The translations under genes were made by a program, and so were the position numbers. The notes beneath the pieces were generated by a model. The model did no database searches. It saw only the letters and a program-made list of their open reading frames with translations, and was not told the DNA's origin. Source: Apostichopus japonicus (lineage: Eukaryota > Echinodermata > Holothuroidea > Aspidochirotida > Stichopodidae). From it: a DNA stretch of 64,000 nucleotides. Of the stretch, positions 14,113-25,252 are shown one piece after another. Where the stretch lies: NCBI RefSeq assembly GCF_037975245.1, contig NC_092572.1, positions 1,215,501-1,279,500 on the forward strand, given 5' to 3'. The first letter of the stretch is position 1. Each line of letters opens with the position of its first letter.

Positions 14113-14795
14113 GATGCAATGTGCGCTATTGAAAACAAAAACAGTCTGAAAACATGCATGGCTTCCTGAAGTCGTCTGATGCACTTTGAACATGAGCATC
14201 TCATACACATGATAAAATATAGTTTTCTCTTTCGATGCCAGTAGTGCACTTACTACTAGACAAATAGAAGATAGTAAGTATTGAGAAAGGCGTGGATTAA
14301 ACAGAAAGTATATATTATGTCTTAGAATAGTAATGACACGTTAGAATACAACTATGTCAACCAATTTATTTGCTTAAAGTAGGAACAATGAACATCTTGG
14401 AGCAATCATATTTAGTGACACGTTTAGCTATCAGTTTCATTACCAACATGAAGCGTTGGACAGAAAAAAATATGATGGTTAAATTGAGTGAGCCTTATGA
14501 AAAATGCTGTGATATATCACAACTCATTCAAAACGTCTCAGTTCTGATCGTCTGTCAAGTAGTCAAAATTACAGTCCAAATGTTTGTATTACAGTTGGTG
14601 AACATTGACGCCTTTGTATTTGCAGTAATGAACGACACACATTTCCGAGCGTTCCTTCTAGGTAGCCGTAGATGAATGATACTTTCTTTTACCTCGACCC
14701 ACAACATAGTATATCCGATCAACCTTCCTGTCCAACTTTCATTTATATATGTGTATTTCTTTTTCTCAGTCGGAGTTAAATAGTAATCGAGTGAT
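14113..14795. promoter_or_regulatory. Putative bidirectional promoter of the receptor pair
   Basis: These 683 bp separate the start codon of the minus-strand NACHT receptor from that of the plus-strand ITIM receptor. The region must hold both 5' UTRs and promoters, unless upstream noncoding exons exist. A TATA-like TTATATATG lies at about 14742 on the plus strand, 50 bp before the ATG. On the minus strand CTATATTTTATC lies near 14215. In copy 2 the corresponding region is disrupted by unrelated fragments (48160-48900). Confidence 0.5.
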
Positions 14796-17788
14796 ATGAT
14801 TCTGTGGTGTCAGATCGCATTGCTCTCTTTGTTCACAATTGCTAAAGGTAAATATTTGCTATTAATTTACAGATCAACCATAGTATGTTGTGTACTAATA
14901 TTAATGGGGATATCTAATTCCTTTTCATCTTTCAGGAGAGCGGCGATTTGACCGTGAGTGTAACTATGGGAATACTTCGACCAGTTCTCAGCATGTGAAC
15001 TGCATATGCTCGCGAAATTCGTCGATCTGTTTAATTTGCAATGTATCGAAAAGTAGCCACAATCTTACTTGGTACAACGACATCACCAACCTTATCTTAG
15101 CCAGACAATCATTCAAGAAAACAAATACTGAAAGCTTCGAAGTAGATCGATGCAATTCTTCAAATTATTCCATTCTGCTCCTTACGCCTTGCAGTAAAGT
15201 AAATCAAGCGAACTACTCATGTCTTCAAGGAGAGACTAAGCTAATGACATTCATCTTGACATTGCAAGGTAAATTTCTCAAATATTACAACAAGATATTA
15301 CTACCATATGAACATATTTTAATTATGATACATGTGACATGTAGACAAGTTTGTAATTATATATCAAATTACTTGGAGTTATACGTTATATTTTAACTTT
15401 ATTTGTTAATCATTTAATTTCTTTAATAACTACATAAGTATTAATAAATCATAAATAGGAAGTATTGTGTAAACGTTTGCTATTTGAAGAGTTGTTAATT
15501 ATTACTCAATTTAGTTTTCCTTGGTTCACTTTATTTTAAAGCATTAGTAATTATCAACTTTTTCTCTCATATATCAGTGACGCCAATTGTTATTATAAAT
15601 GGAACCAACTTTATCAGAGGTAATTCATTGTCTGTGAAGTCAGATAAGATTATAACATTTGAATGTATTGTGATGGAAGCAATTTTACCAATTACAACTA
15701 CATGGTACACAACAAATGGAATGGAAACGAACAATGTCACAGAAGTTTTCAACAACGCAACAGTCGCAATTTCGTACTATACTGTGCGTGTCACCTCAAA
15801 TTTTAAGTTGTATTGTTCTGCGGAAGGTCCTTATATAGCGAAGCGAACGACGTCCTTGTCAGTAACTGTTGAACAGACTGATGGTAAGTGGGTCACTTAT
15901 ACTTCAATTAAGGCTGCTTTTTGAATTGACCTTGCTAAGACACTGCTAAATGAAAGGTAGAGTTCTTCAAAACAAAATCAGGCAAATTGTCCATTACCTT
16001 TAATTCGGTATACAATATTTCTGTATTGTAAAATAGGTTTTTCAAAGCAGATATCGGCACATTATTAGGACACGTTTTAAATAATGTTGTTACGTTAATT
16101 AACGAACAGAAAAGTATGTACTAAGATTTATGTTGAAGCACACAGTGGTAAAGCTTACAAGCGGTTAGATCCATTCACAGTGCAGTAAAGTTTTCTTAAA
16201 TGGAAGATGAAATAAGTTTTCGGGACGATTGTAGGAATTTTCCCCTTTACAAAAAAAAATGAACAAACTGATGGTAAGTTGGTCACTTGTACTTCAATTA
16301 AAGCTGCTTTTTGAATTAAACTTGTTAACACACTGCTTAATTAAAAGCTAGAGTTCTTCAAAGCAAAATCAGGCAAATTGTCCATTACCTTAAATTCGGT
16401 ATAAAACATTTCTGTATTGTAAAATAGGTTTTTTTTCAAAGCAGATATCAGCACATTATTCGGACAAGTTTTAATTAATGTTGTCACGTTAATTAATGAA
16501 CAACAAAAGTATGTACTAAGATTTATGTTGAAAGCACACAGTGGAAAAGCTTACAAGCAATTGGATCCATTCACAGTGCAGTGAACTTCTCATATGGAAG
16601 ATGAAATATTTTTCGGGACGATTGTGGAAATTTTCCTCTTTACAATTTACCACCACATTGTCCAAAAGATGAAAGGGTTTTAAGAGTACCATAAGTATGG
16701 AGAGCGGTTGATACTTAAATAAATCAATACTGAGAGTTCTCTGTAGGGTTCACACACTTTTTTCATTAGTTGTTTTGATATTCTCAATGCTTTTCATTCC
16801 TTAAGTTAACTGCAATTATATTTACGCCTGGAAATATACTTAAAGTTCAGAGTTTAGTAAACTGTCATTTTAAAGGGTTGGTGTTGTGGAGAAATTATAT
16901 TCTCGCATATGAATACCAAAAGAAACGATAAGTATTTCTTAAAGATGAATATAAATATGGAAGGTAACTCGCAAAGTAGCAGCAAACATGTATCGGGTCT
17001 GGATATGCTCCTACAGTTTTTGTTTATGTCTACTAATTATTCACATTTTAAAATGAGTGATAAGTATAATGTTTAAGTTTTCATGTGGATATGTTTTCAC
17101 TTGTAATTCTACCATTTCTTATATATTAATGTATACCATTCTAAGTTTTACCACTGCAAATATTTATAGTTCAAATTGTAATGAGAATTAACAGATACAG
17201 ATGTTCATTTGCAGAAAATAACTCGGTGTTCAGGAACGAGATATCGATTGCTTTAGCTTTTATATCAACTCTCCTTGGCATATTAGTGATATTGTTTCTT
17301 CTCCACAACATGAAGATAATACGTGAGTATCAGCAGTAGAGCGGTTGTAAAATGTGGTATGTATATGAACTTCAACTGGTATATCCCAATATCATTAGAA
17401 TACTCGCAAATCTTAATACTTTGAAGCCAAAAAGCGGATCGATCGGGTGCAGAACATTAATACAATTCTACAATAGTCTTGCTTTGTACACTTTATACAT
17501 ATCTTATAAATTTACAAATTACAAATTTACACTATTTGAAAACGGCATAAAACTATTTTGGTTTCTTTCAGCATTACTACAGCAACGGTGTGCACGAAGG
17601 TAAGATCCCAGTAACAGTATGTAAATTGTTTATTTCCACAGTGTAACCGAAAAAACAAACAAATATATATATATATATATTAAATATATATATATTAAAT
17701 ATATATATATATATGTATGTATATATATATATACATAAATATATATATATATATATATAAATAAATATATGTATGTATATTTATATAT

Positions 17789-17857
<69 letters not shown>

Positions 17858-18191
17858 TTTGGCTAATATGTTACCAATAAATATTTTAAATAGTTTTGTA
17901 TAGTCATGATGAATGAGTCTAACAAGTAATCTAAATGTAGTTCAATGTCATGACAAGATTCGCAAGAATTATGTTACATGTTTAAATGGCTGACTCATTT
18001 ACAAGCAGTGCTTACATTCTTCAACATTCGTATATTTTATCTCATTACACATATTTTTTTTCTGGTAATAATCTTTTCAAAGTCAATTCGGAAGACAACC
18101 TCATAGTGCTGGTTCACCAGCTACCGAAGAAAGTATCTACAACGTGTGTTATGAAAGCAGCGACCTCGGATATGCTCCAATACCTCACTAA
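14796..18191 (+). CDS. Ig-domain receptor with cytoplasmic ITIM (copy 1, intact)
   Basis: Six exons fit GT-AG borders and phases: 14796-14847, 14936-15268, 15578-15883, 17215-17322, 17572-17599 and 18083-18191. They give 311 residues with no internal stop. Exon 1 is a signal peptide ([18 protein letters not shown]). Exon 2 (18-128) is a Cys-rich Ig-like domain with CLICNVS, LTWYND and YSCLQG. Exon 3 (129-230) is a second Ig domain with FECIVM, TTWYT and KLYCSAEG. Exon 4 carries the TM helix (about 240-260) and a short stop-transfer region. The tail contains SIYNVCY (Tyr 295, Tyr 299) and ends with LGYAPI (Tyr 306), which fits the ITIM consensus [SIVL]xYxx[ILV]. The inferred role is a surface receptor signalling through SH2 proteins such as SHP phosphatases. 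Two AATAAA signals follow the stop. No orthologue is recognised, so no symbol is given. Confidence 0.8.
15871..16650. repeat. Tandem duplication of about 390 bp over an exon end
   Basis: GAACA(G/A)ACTGATGGTAAGT occurs at 15871 and 16261, and the following sequence matches to about 16640. The unit includes the last 13 bases of Ig exon 3, its splice donor and about 375 bp of intron. The second donor has no acceptor or open exon before it, so it is probably unused. Copy 2 has only a single, shorter version. Confidence 0.85.
17661..17853. repeat. Compound (TA)n microsatellite
   Basis: TA runs are interrupted by TAAA and TATG units. It lies in the last intron of the ITIM receptor. Copy 2 lacks it. 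Confidence 0.95.
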
Positions 18192-18359
18192 CTTGACGAA
18201 AACTACGAAATCAAAGTAACACCAACTTGATTGCTGTCTTTATAGTTACTTGTTTGGAGTATACGTATTCACTTTGGTTATAAAATCGTTATAAAATATC
18301 ATCCAGATGTCGCAATATTGAACTTAGTTTATGATTTAACTATCTATATTTAGATTATG

Positions 18360-18383
18360 AATAAACATAAACACTTTAATAAA
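18360..18383 (+). promoter_or_regulatory. Polyadenylation signals of the ITIM receptor
   Basis: AATAAA occurs at 18360-18365 and again at 18378-18383, 170-190 bp after the stop codon. At the matching place in copy 2 (about 52085-52115) both hexamers are mutated (AATCGA and GATAAG). Confidence 0.6.
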
Positions 18384-19280
18384 TCAAGGTGTGTATAACA
18401 GATAGAATGAACGATTTCCATGATAGTTGTACATTTCATGGGATGTTCTACCTGCAACGAAACCGTAAGTGCAGTATGTAGTCTCCACGGCAACACTATT
18501 GACTTGTAGTTATTGTTCTTTATCAAGTAACGCACATGTAATAACTAAATGCAGGCTTCTGCATTTTCACTTTCCATTGTCTGTATGAACCGCTAAATGG
18601 ATACAAGTATTTCAAAGCGAATGAGGAACTTGGTTATTGATTCAACTCAAATTGGGACACTAGTCAAACGTACTTATTATATGTTTGTTTCACACTGTTG
18701 TCGCTTACACTCCAAGTCTTATTGATATACGAACATATTTTGCTTTCTTATTCGATATTATTTCATTTTCTATTTGTACAGGGAAGTAATCGACATGTCT
18801 GTGTCATTACTGTGTTGATTGAAATATTCAAAGTATACATTTACCTGGATGATCTGACTAAAACTGAATGATTAGTGCTATGTTTATTTCACTTCCAATA
18901 TCATATCTTTGACACCCTTTGCAACAGTCAAGCATTTAAATAAGCATTTTAAGCAGTCTTGCAGTATTTTAGCACATTTATGTCAAGTTCTTATATTAAC
19001 TAAATGTTTGTTTACTAAGATACTTCAAGGACTATAGGTAACAAAATATATGCACTCGGAAAATGATAATTGACTTTTTTGCCAGTATTTTTTAAATCAA
19101 ATGAACAGATTGAGCAATCAAGCAACGTCCGTGGCTGTCATTAATACTGAATTGTAGGGAGAGGGAGGGTCATATAGTTTCGTCGGCTTCTTTCATGTTG
19201 TCAGAGTAATCATTCTTACTATGCACTTATACCTATCGTCATAAAGTTAACGTGTTTACATCTCAAAGAAAAAAACAAAG

Positions 19281-19343
19281 GAATGTGTGGCTAGAAGGAG
19301 ATTACACACCTAAGGCTCTACAAGTTGAGCTACCCAGCCCCAT
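19281..19343 (-). repeat. tRNA-like SINE remnant in copy 1
   Basis: On the minus strand it reads GGGGCTGGGTAGCTCAACTT and then GTAGAGCCTTAGG, a good tRNA 5' half with D arm and A box, followed by an anticodon-stem-like segment. The T arm is not recognisable. The same element is at 52836-52907 in copy 2, so it predates the duplication. Confidence 0.45.
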
Positions 19344-19697
19344 GTTCTTGACGCTCCCCATATACACGTATGCTTTGTCAGAAACCACTGTATACAACCT
19401 AGAAAGCGGCATTTAATTGATTTTAAGATAACCTTTTCATTTGTATGCATTTAATAAAAAATATCAATGTTGCTCCTATCACAGACTTTCGTACATTCTA
19501 CCCAGTAATTGGATATAAAACAATCTTTGTCTAGCAAAGGATATTGTATCTAATTTAAAACCATATGGTATTATTAACCGTGTAATCTAATGTTGTTGCA
19601 ATACGAAAACACCAGACAGTAACTGATCTTGAAAAAATGATACAAATCATGCACTATTTTAATATACTTACTAATTTTACGTAACTGTGTGTTCTAG

Positions 19698-20317
19698 ACT
19701 TGTATCGCAACAACAGCACCATAACGTATGCAAAGGGTGCTTATCTCACTGTTCATGTTTGCACAGAGAGGACATATCAATATTTAAATTTCTATTCAGG
19801 TAAGGTTGTAGCTGCAACGTCATGCTTAAGTATTGGTCAAGTTAAAGAACCAGCTCGACGTCTGTATTGGGTTCCAACTTGAAATAAAAGGTTTCTAATG
19901 TTTAACAATAATCTTACTGTGAAACCTTTATTTAGTTCAATTGTTAGTCAGTACAAACATGCCGGTATAAATCGTGCTTCGGCCAGACATGTTTGTGATT
20001 GTCAAAACGCAATGACGTTTCGGAGCTGAATTCAAAGTCAAATCTTTCTAAATGCGAGTTACTCCGGAAATAACATCTCTTTTACGTCATTAGGTCAACA
20101 TTCAAGGTGGATAGCTACTTTAAGGCTTGATCATGTTAGAACTAAAAATAAATTAAGATGTAAGACTGGTGATCAGTTTGATTGGTCTGTTTTGTCGAAA
20201 AAGACTATTTTAGTAATGTGCTGTCAATGTGCTGAAGAAAATTGCAATCATTTGCTTATATCGATACATTATCACCACACAACCAATGTGGTAAATGACA
20301 TTCGGAAGATCTTTTAA
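19698..20317 (+). other. Possible exon pair of unknown gene
   Basis: An open 102-bp segment (19698-19799) lies between TTCTAG and GTAAGG and is phase 1 at both ends. It reads YAKGAYLTVHV, like the last strand of an Ig domain. An AG at 20093 then opens a frame in the matching phase, with TLRLDHV, QFDWSVLSKK and CCQCAEENCNHLL, up to a TAA at 20315-20317. The equivalent in copy 2 (about 53180-53820) is broken and its donor is ATAAGG. I recognise no family. It could be a downstream gene remnant or chance. Confidence 0.2.
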
Positions 20318-23204
20318 TCAGAAATAATCCTGTTTTTATTTGATATCATTTGAACTAAGTTTACAATGATCATATTGTGACACACAACACAAAACAGGCG
20401 CAGGCAATGAATGTGTACAACACTGTATACAAATTTCTATTCCATTTTTGTCGCCTTCACATGGACATACAACTGCAACAACTATATATAGAGTATGTAA
20501 CGTTTATTATATATTTCGTAACATAGGTCAATGTCAAAAGAGCTTACATACTACACATAGGCCATGTTATTTACATAGACCTAGTTGTGAACAGATGTGA
20601 ACTGTGAACAAAGTTATGTCATAAGTTTACCGTATCATACGACTACCTACGCTGTGTTAATACCTTTAGGCAGAAGGAAGTCAACCTAAACTTGAGGCAC
20701 AAACCAGAATAAATAAGCCAAACGAGTTGACATTTTGCAAAAAAAAAAGTATCAGCAACTGGTTGATGTTAACACATGATACTATTTAAAGCAAAGAAAA
20801 TGCTGAAAAAGAAAATACTTTTTTCCCCTCAAAATGTAAACAAAATGGTGGCTATGTTGGCAATATTGAGTCAGACTGGCTAATTGACCACCATGTTATT
20901 TGCCGGTTTATGTTATACTTACATATGGCCTCACCGTATTGTCCACAACTGAGTTTGAAAATCTTCTTCACGTTGGTTAGTTTGTTATTGATTCAACCGA
21001 ATTGAAACTGGATTCAGACTAACTGTAACTCTCGGTTGTCATTGTAGGCCACGTACTAATGTTTAATGTGTTGAGCCATAGGGCTAGATGCTCGTTATAC
21101 ATAGCATTGGGTAATTCCAATCACGTCATATTCAAATTCAATAGAACCAGTTGGTATACCAATATAAACAAGTACAGTGAATAGCATTTCCATGGTCTAC
21201 AAAGAAATGACTACAGCGGTTCTACAACTACAATAAGTTTACCTATGCAGAAATCGTTACAATCTTAACAGACGTGCATAAGTACAATACAATGGAATTA
21301 AGCTCTTTTGTTAGCAAGGAACAAAATTGGCTATGAAAATTGTTATGTTGTACTCCATATATGCCATAGCCAAGCATATTTAGGGTGATAGTATATGCCG
21401 AGTGGGTGGATATACGTATGCGTCAGGCATTGGCGTAACTAGCGGGAGTGGAGGTGAGGGAGCCCAGTCTCACCTCTGGCCCCATCCACCCAAATGATAT
21501 GGAGGGCAAAAACTTTGGACGAAAATGATAAATGCATTGAAAGGCTCAGTTAAACCAGTTGTAACCTTCAAATAGTAACAGATATCAAGGTCTTATTATG
21601 AACAACGTTAAGTCTAACTGTCTTTCAGTTGAAGCTGTCGTCACTCAAGATTCCATACTTGTGTCCGACCTTTTTATCATCTTTTTTGACGCTCTTTCAC
21701 GCCAGTTATTTATTTTTTGCTGACGATGTCAAAATTACAACTTTTCTTTTCACGGCTAGATAATGTTTGCAGAACTCACCACGATGCGCTGATAATATGC
21801 TACTTAATGTTGAAAATTGGTATTTTTTCATACAATGTTGTGAATTGTCAGGTCTGAAGCTTTTTTAATACATTCCAGACAGTGATCATGTATGATCAAG
21901 TATTATGATTTGCTAGCAAATACACAGTCCAATATATCACATGGTTTAAATGTAATCACTAGCAAGCACTATGAGTCTTTCTATATGTTTCTACTTTAAC
22001 ACATCTCTTTTACCACATCTTGTATATTCATGAGAGCAGAGAAAGGAGTGCTGATGTTATGTGGCGTTGAATGAGAGCCCGTAATACTAACCATGTGAAT
22101 GTATCAGAACTCACCGCCTCTTTGTATAGTATACTAAAAGACGGTCTCTTTTGCGTTCATATGCGATTAAAGTGTTGTTTTATTGATGGAACAGAACAAT
22201 AATGATAATAATAATATTGAAAATAGCAACACACATAGTTCCAAAGGCTCACTATCTCGTTGTTTCTCAATATCTAACACCTATAATACCCGCATTAAGT
22301 TGCATAGTTGGACATATTTGATCCATAACAAAATAGATGGGCAGGGTGAATTAATGCAAGGGGAGTTCTGAACCATAAATTTGCCAAACTGCAGTGTACT
22401 ACTAAGCATTTGGCTGAATCAATCACGATTTAGCAGGCTAAATGTTCATCGGTACTGTTAACATAGCTTTTAAAGTCATATTTGAGTTGATGATACAGAA
22501 AAGGGCGACGATATAGAAGTTGTCTGTAACTAGGATAGTTGGGTTAGTATAAGGGTCTTCTGCAATACAGTCTACTGACCATTGGTTTCGTAGAAAACGT
22601 AAATAATAATTAAATCCCCCAGTTATATAATACATAAATATATACATTATGTATAACGAACATTGTGCTTGTCATTTAACTACGGGTTTTCATTATATAT
22701 CATCCTCCCTTATTACTAACATTAGTATAAACATCAACGGCAAATCTTTACCGTAGGTATATATTACGCCATTTTTCAAATACCTAAGGTATGTCAAATA
22801 AGTAGCTTGCTATGAATAATACGTTAACCTCGTAAGGTATATTGTCGTATATACGTAAGGTTTATTGTCGTTAAATATGGCATAACGCTCGTCTTTGAAA
22901 GAAACCTAGCTTTTAACAGCTACTCATGTATGTCATGTTTGATATAGCGCATGCCGTTTTTTACTTTACAAAACAGTAACAAAGAAAACCCCAATAGGCA
23001 TAGACCAACCTTAAACAAACATTTAAACAAACCGGTGAGGGTGAATTTTCAGCCTCGTGTTTACGCTCAACTGAAGAAAAACGTTTATGATTTATACTTA
23101 ACACAAATAAAGTAAAAAATATGCTTTCTTTGCCCCTATATAAAGGAATAGGGGCAAAAAAATGATGTCAAAGTAAGCATACACCAAGCAGGAGTCACAT
23201 GTTA
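20318..23204. other. Noncoding stretch, no gene seen
   Basis: The end of duplication copy 1 lies near 21320. A repeat-like end, GGCGTAACTAGCGGGAGTGG, sits near 21433, with an inverted GAGGTGAG..CTCACCTC pair at about 21451-21477. Otherwise the sequence is AT-rich without plausible exons. Confidence 0.5.
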
Positions 23205-25252
23205 TATGGCAGGGGAAGTGGCGTAGGAAGGTACTTTGAGTGGGGAGTCTGAAGACTGATGGACGGCCTGGGGAGGGGTCTAAGGGGACGGGGTTTCCCC
23301 CTCCCCTTTGGAATTTTTGTGCATTTCCAGGTGGCCTCAGAAGCAATTTGGTGCAATATAGCACACTTCAACACCCACTCCATTTTGTAAATAATTTTGC
23401 ATTTTCACCTGGCCTTAGATGTAATTTGGTGCTCCAAATGAGATTTTTTTCTCATTTGGAAATAAAAAAGGGGTTTTCTGACATGCGGAGCAGGGGGGCG
23501 GAATGATACTTCCGCCCCGGGGGTGCGAATTACTATCTAAGCGGAGTGCCACCATCGGTTGGCGCGGAGCGTACAAGAACATTTCTGGTTTTGATACCCC
23601 CCAGATCACCGGAAATGGCACTTCTCGGGCTTGACAAAGACCAACCAGATGTACACTTTTGCCTGAGAAGCAAGTATTTCCCAATAGTTTTGTTTTCATC
23701 CATAACCTTTTTGAAGATTGTCACCAGTCACACATCATGTTCGACCTCATCGCATGTCCTGTGGATCATTGCTTTTGTATAGGTGATTCTACGTCGCGGC
23801 CCACAATACCCGAAAGCCCCACTTTTCAAGGTTTTAAACCCATTATTTGTTAAGAATGTTGGTCAGGAAATTTTTGAAAATTCAGACACAGTTAATTTAT
23901 TGGTGTAGAAATATTAAAACCTCTTATAACGGCTATTATAAAACTTGGTTGAAGGAAATGAAAAATACCAGAAATTTCCGATATCAGATTTCAGTTATTT
24001 TGAAACCGAACACTACACGCAATGGCGTAGGAGGCGGGGCTACAGCCCCCCCCCCCCAACCAAATTTGTTTTCCCTGAAAATTCGGGCAATATGCTGAGA
24101 ACTTTTCGGGCACCTACTGAAAGAAAAATAAATTGCAATGATGGAAATGAATAGTTTAAAAATTATCTCCTTGGTAATTAAAATAAAGTTCTAAGCTTGT
24201 CCGACTAATTCGCCATTACTAATGTAAAAGAGAGTTTTGACATAATTGCATCTCTATGCTTTTTCTCCATCTACATAGGACAATCGTTGTTTACATCAGC
24301 ATCCGGTGGTATACTGCGCAACTTTTACGGACCGTACGGTACACGCTGGCATGCGATGTTATAACCGATGCTTGCATGATATTGCCATGAATATGCTGAA
24401 CGCGCGCGCGCGAAGCGCGCGAAAAATTTCGGTTATATTTTGCGGGCAAGTCGTTACAGCCCCCAAATCAAATTGGGATCCTACGCCTTTGACTACACTC
24501 ATAGGCAGTTTTGAGGCTGATATGATGTGATATCTGCTCTTTGCTTTACAAATTCGAACAGGCGTGTATCGAGTAATTTGCCAAGGGAGGGAGGGCGAAG
24601 TCTGTAGGCAAACTATCTAAGCGTAGCGCCACAACCACAAGTTGGCGCGAAGCGTACAAGAACATTTTGGCCGAAAATGCATCCCAGATCGCTGGAAATG
24701 ACACTTCTCAGGCCTTGTAAGTTGCATCTAAGCATTTTCTATTTTGAAAATTACTAGCGATATCATAAAGAAAATTTGCTCTGGGGGGGGGGGCGGTCGC
24801 CCCCTTCCCGAATTGCGTCATGTTACCGACGACTCGGTCGAGTTCAAGACCAGCCACAATTGGTTATGATAGACCATATATAGCATATATATATAGATTC
24901 ATTAGTGAGAGAGGAAAAATGGAAACGTCAAAAATGTGTATCGGTGTAAGGATTAGGGTGAGGCGCACGTCCCCTCTGTAATCCTCGATCTGTCACTGGC
25001 TACCCTGTGTATATAATAGGGATCAGCGCTGTAATTATGACTGTTCCTCTTTCTCTTCCCGGTGTCTTGGCGTTTATCTTCTACTCCCTCCTTTTCTCCT
25101 TTATCTCTCTTTCTTCTTTTTCTTTTCCCTTCCTTCCTCTACTCCTTTTCTTTTCCCCTCTTTTTTCCCTTTTTCTTCTCTTTTTTCTCTCCTCTTTTTC
25201 TTACCCGGGGGGCGCGCGCCCCCAACGCCCCCCTGGATACGCGCCTGTATGG
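23205..25252. mobile_element. TIR-type nonautonomous element, copy alpha, with TATGG target duplication
   Basis: The element runs from CAGGGG at 23210 to CCTGGATACGCGCCTG ending at 25247. TATGG flanks it on both sides (23205-23209 and 25248-25252). Its left part consists of repeat A (compare 3871-4178). From about 23515 it matches copy beta at 31690-33572. Inside are the conserved hairpin at 23546-23565 and again at 24626-24648, a CpG palindrome at 24398-24422 and a pyrimidine tract at about 25042-25200. No transposase is seen, so it would depend on proteins in trans. The superfamily is not assigned. Confidence 0.65.
24398..24422. repeat. CG-repeat palindrome
   Basis: Alternating CG units separated by AAG form a perfect self-complementary stem with Z-DNA potential in an otherwise AT-rich region. 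Copy beta keeps only a short CGCGCG remnant near 32696. Confidence 0.7.

Larger units (their letters stand above)
7045..21320. repeat. Segmental duplication, copy 1
   Basis: Exons, introns and flanks in this span match 39545-55155 in the same order and orientation. Matches run from about 7045 (AACAATGACT..CAA next to exon 8) to about 21320 (ACAATGGAATTA.AGCTCTTTTG). Coding exons keep the same lengths (312, 186, 50, 64 and 167 bp) in both copies. The edges are estimates by eye. Confidence 0.8.

Noticed and set aside
17661-17853. CRISPR-like or satellite array
   Set aside because: The spacing is that of a simple TA microsatellite with interruptions. There are no repeats with unique spacers anywhere in the window.
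22183-22371. Asn-rich 62-residue frame
   Set aside because: It comes from an AAT-type low-complexity run, with no neighbours or motifs.
23415-23782. Conserved-looking minus-strand peptide VIWGV..FLYAPRQPMVALRL, also at 31594-31890 and 55489-55803
   Set aside because: It lies in the hairpin-bearing interspersed repeat. The similarity follows the DNA repeat and no start, splice or domain supports a protein.
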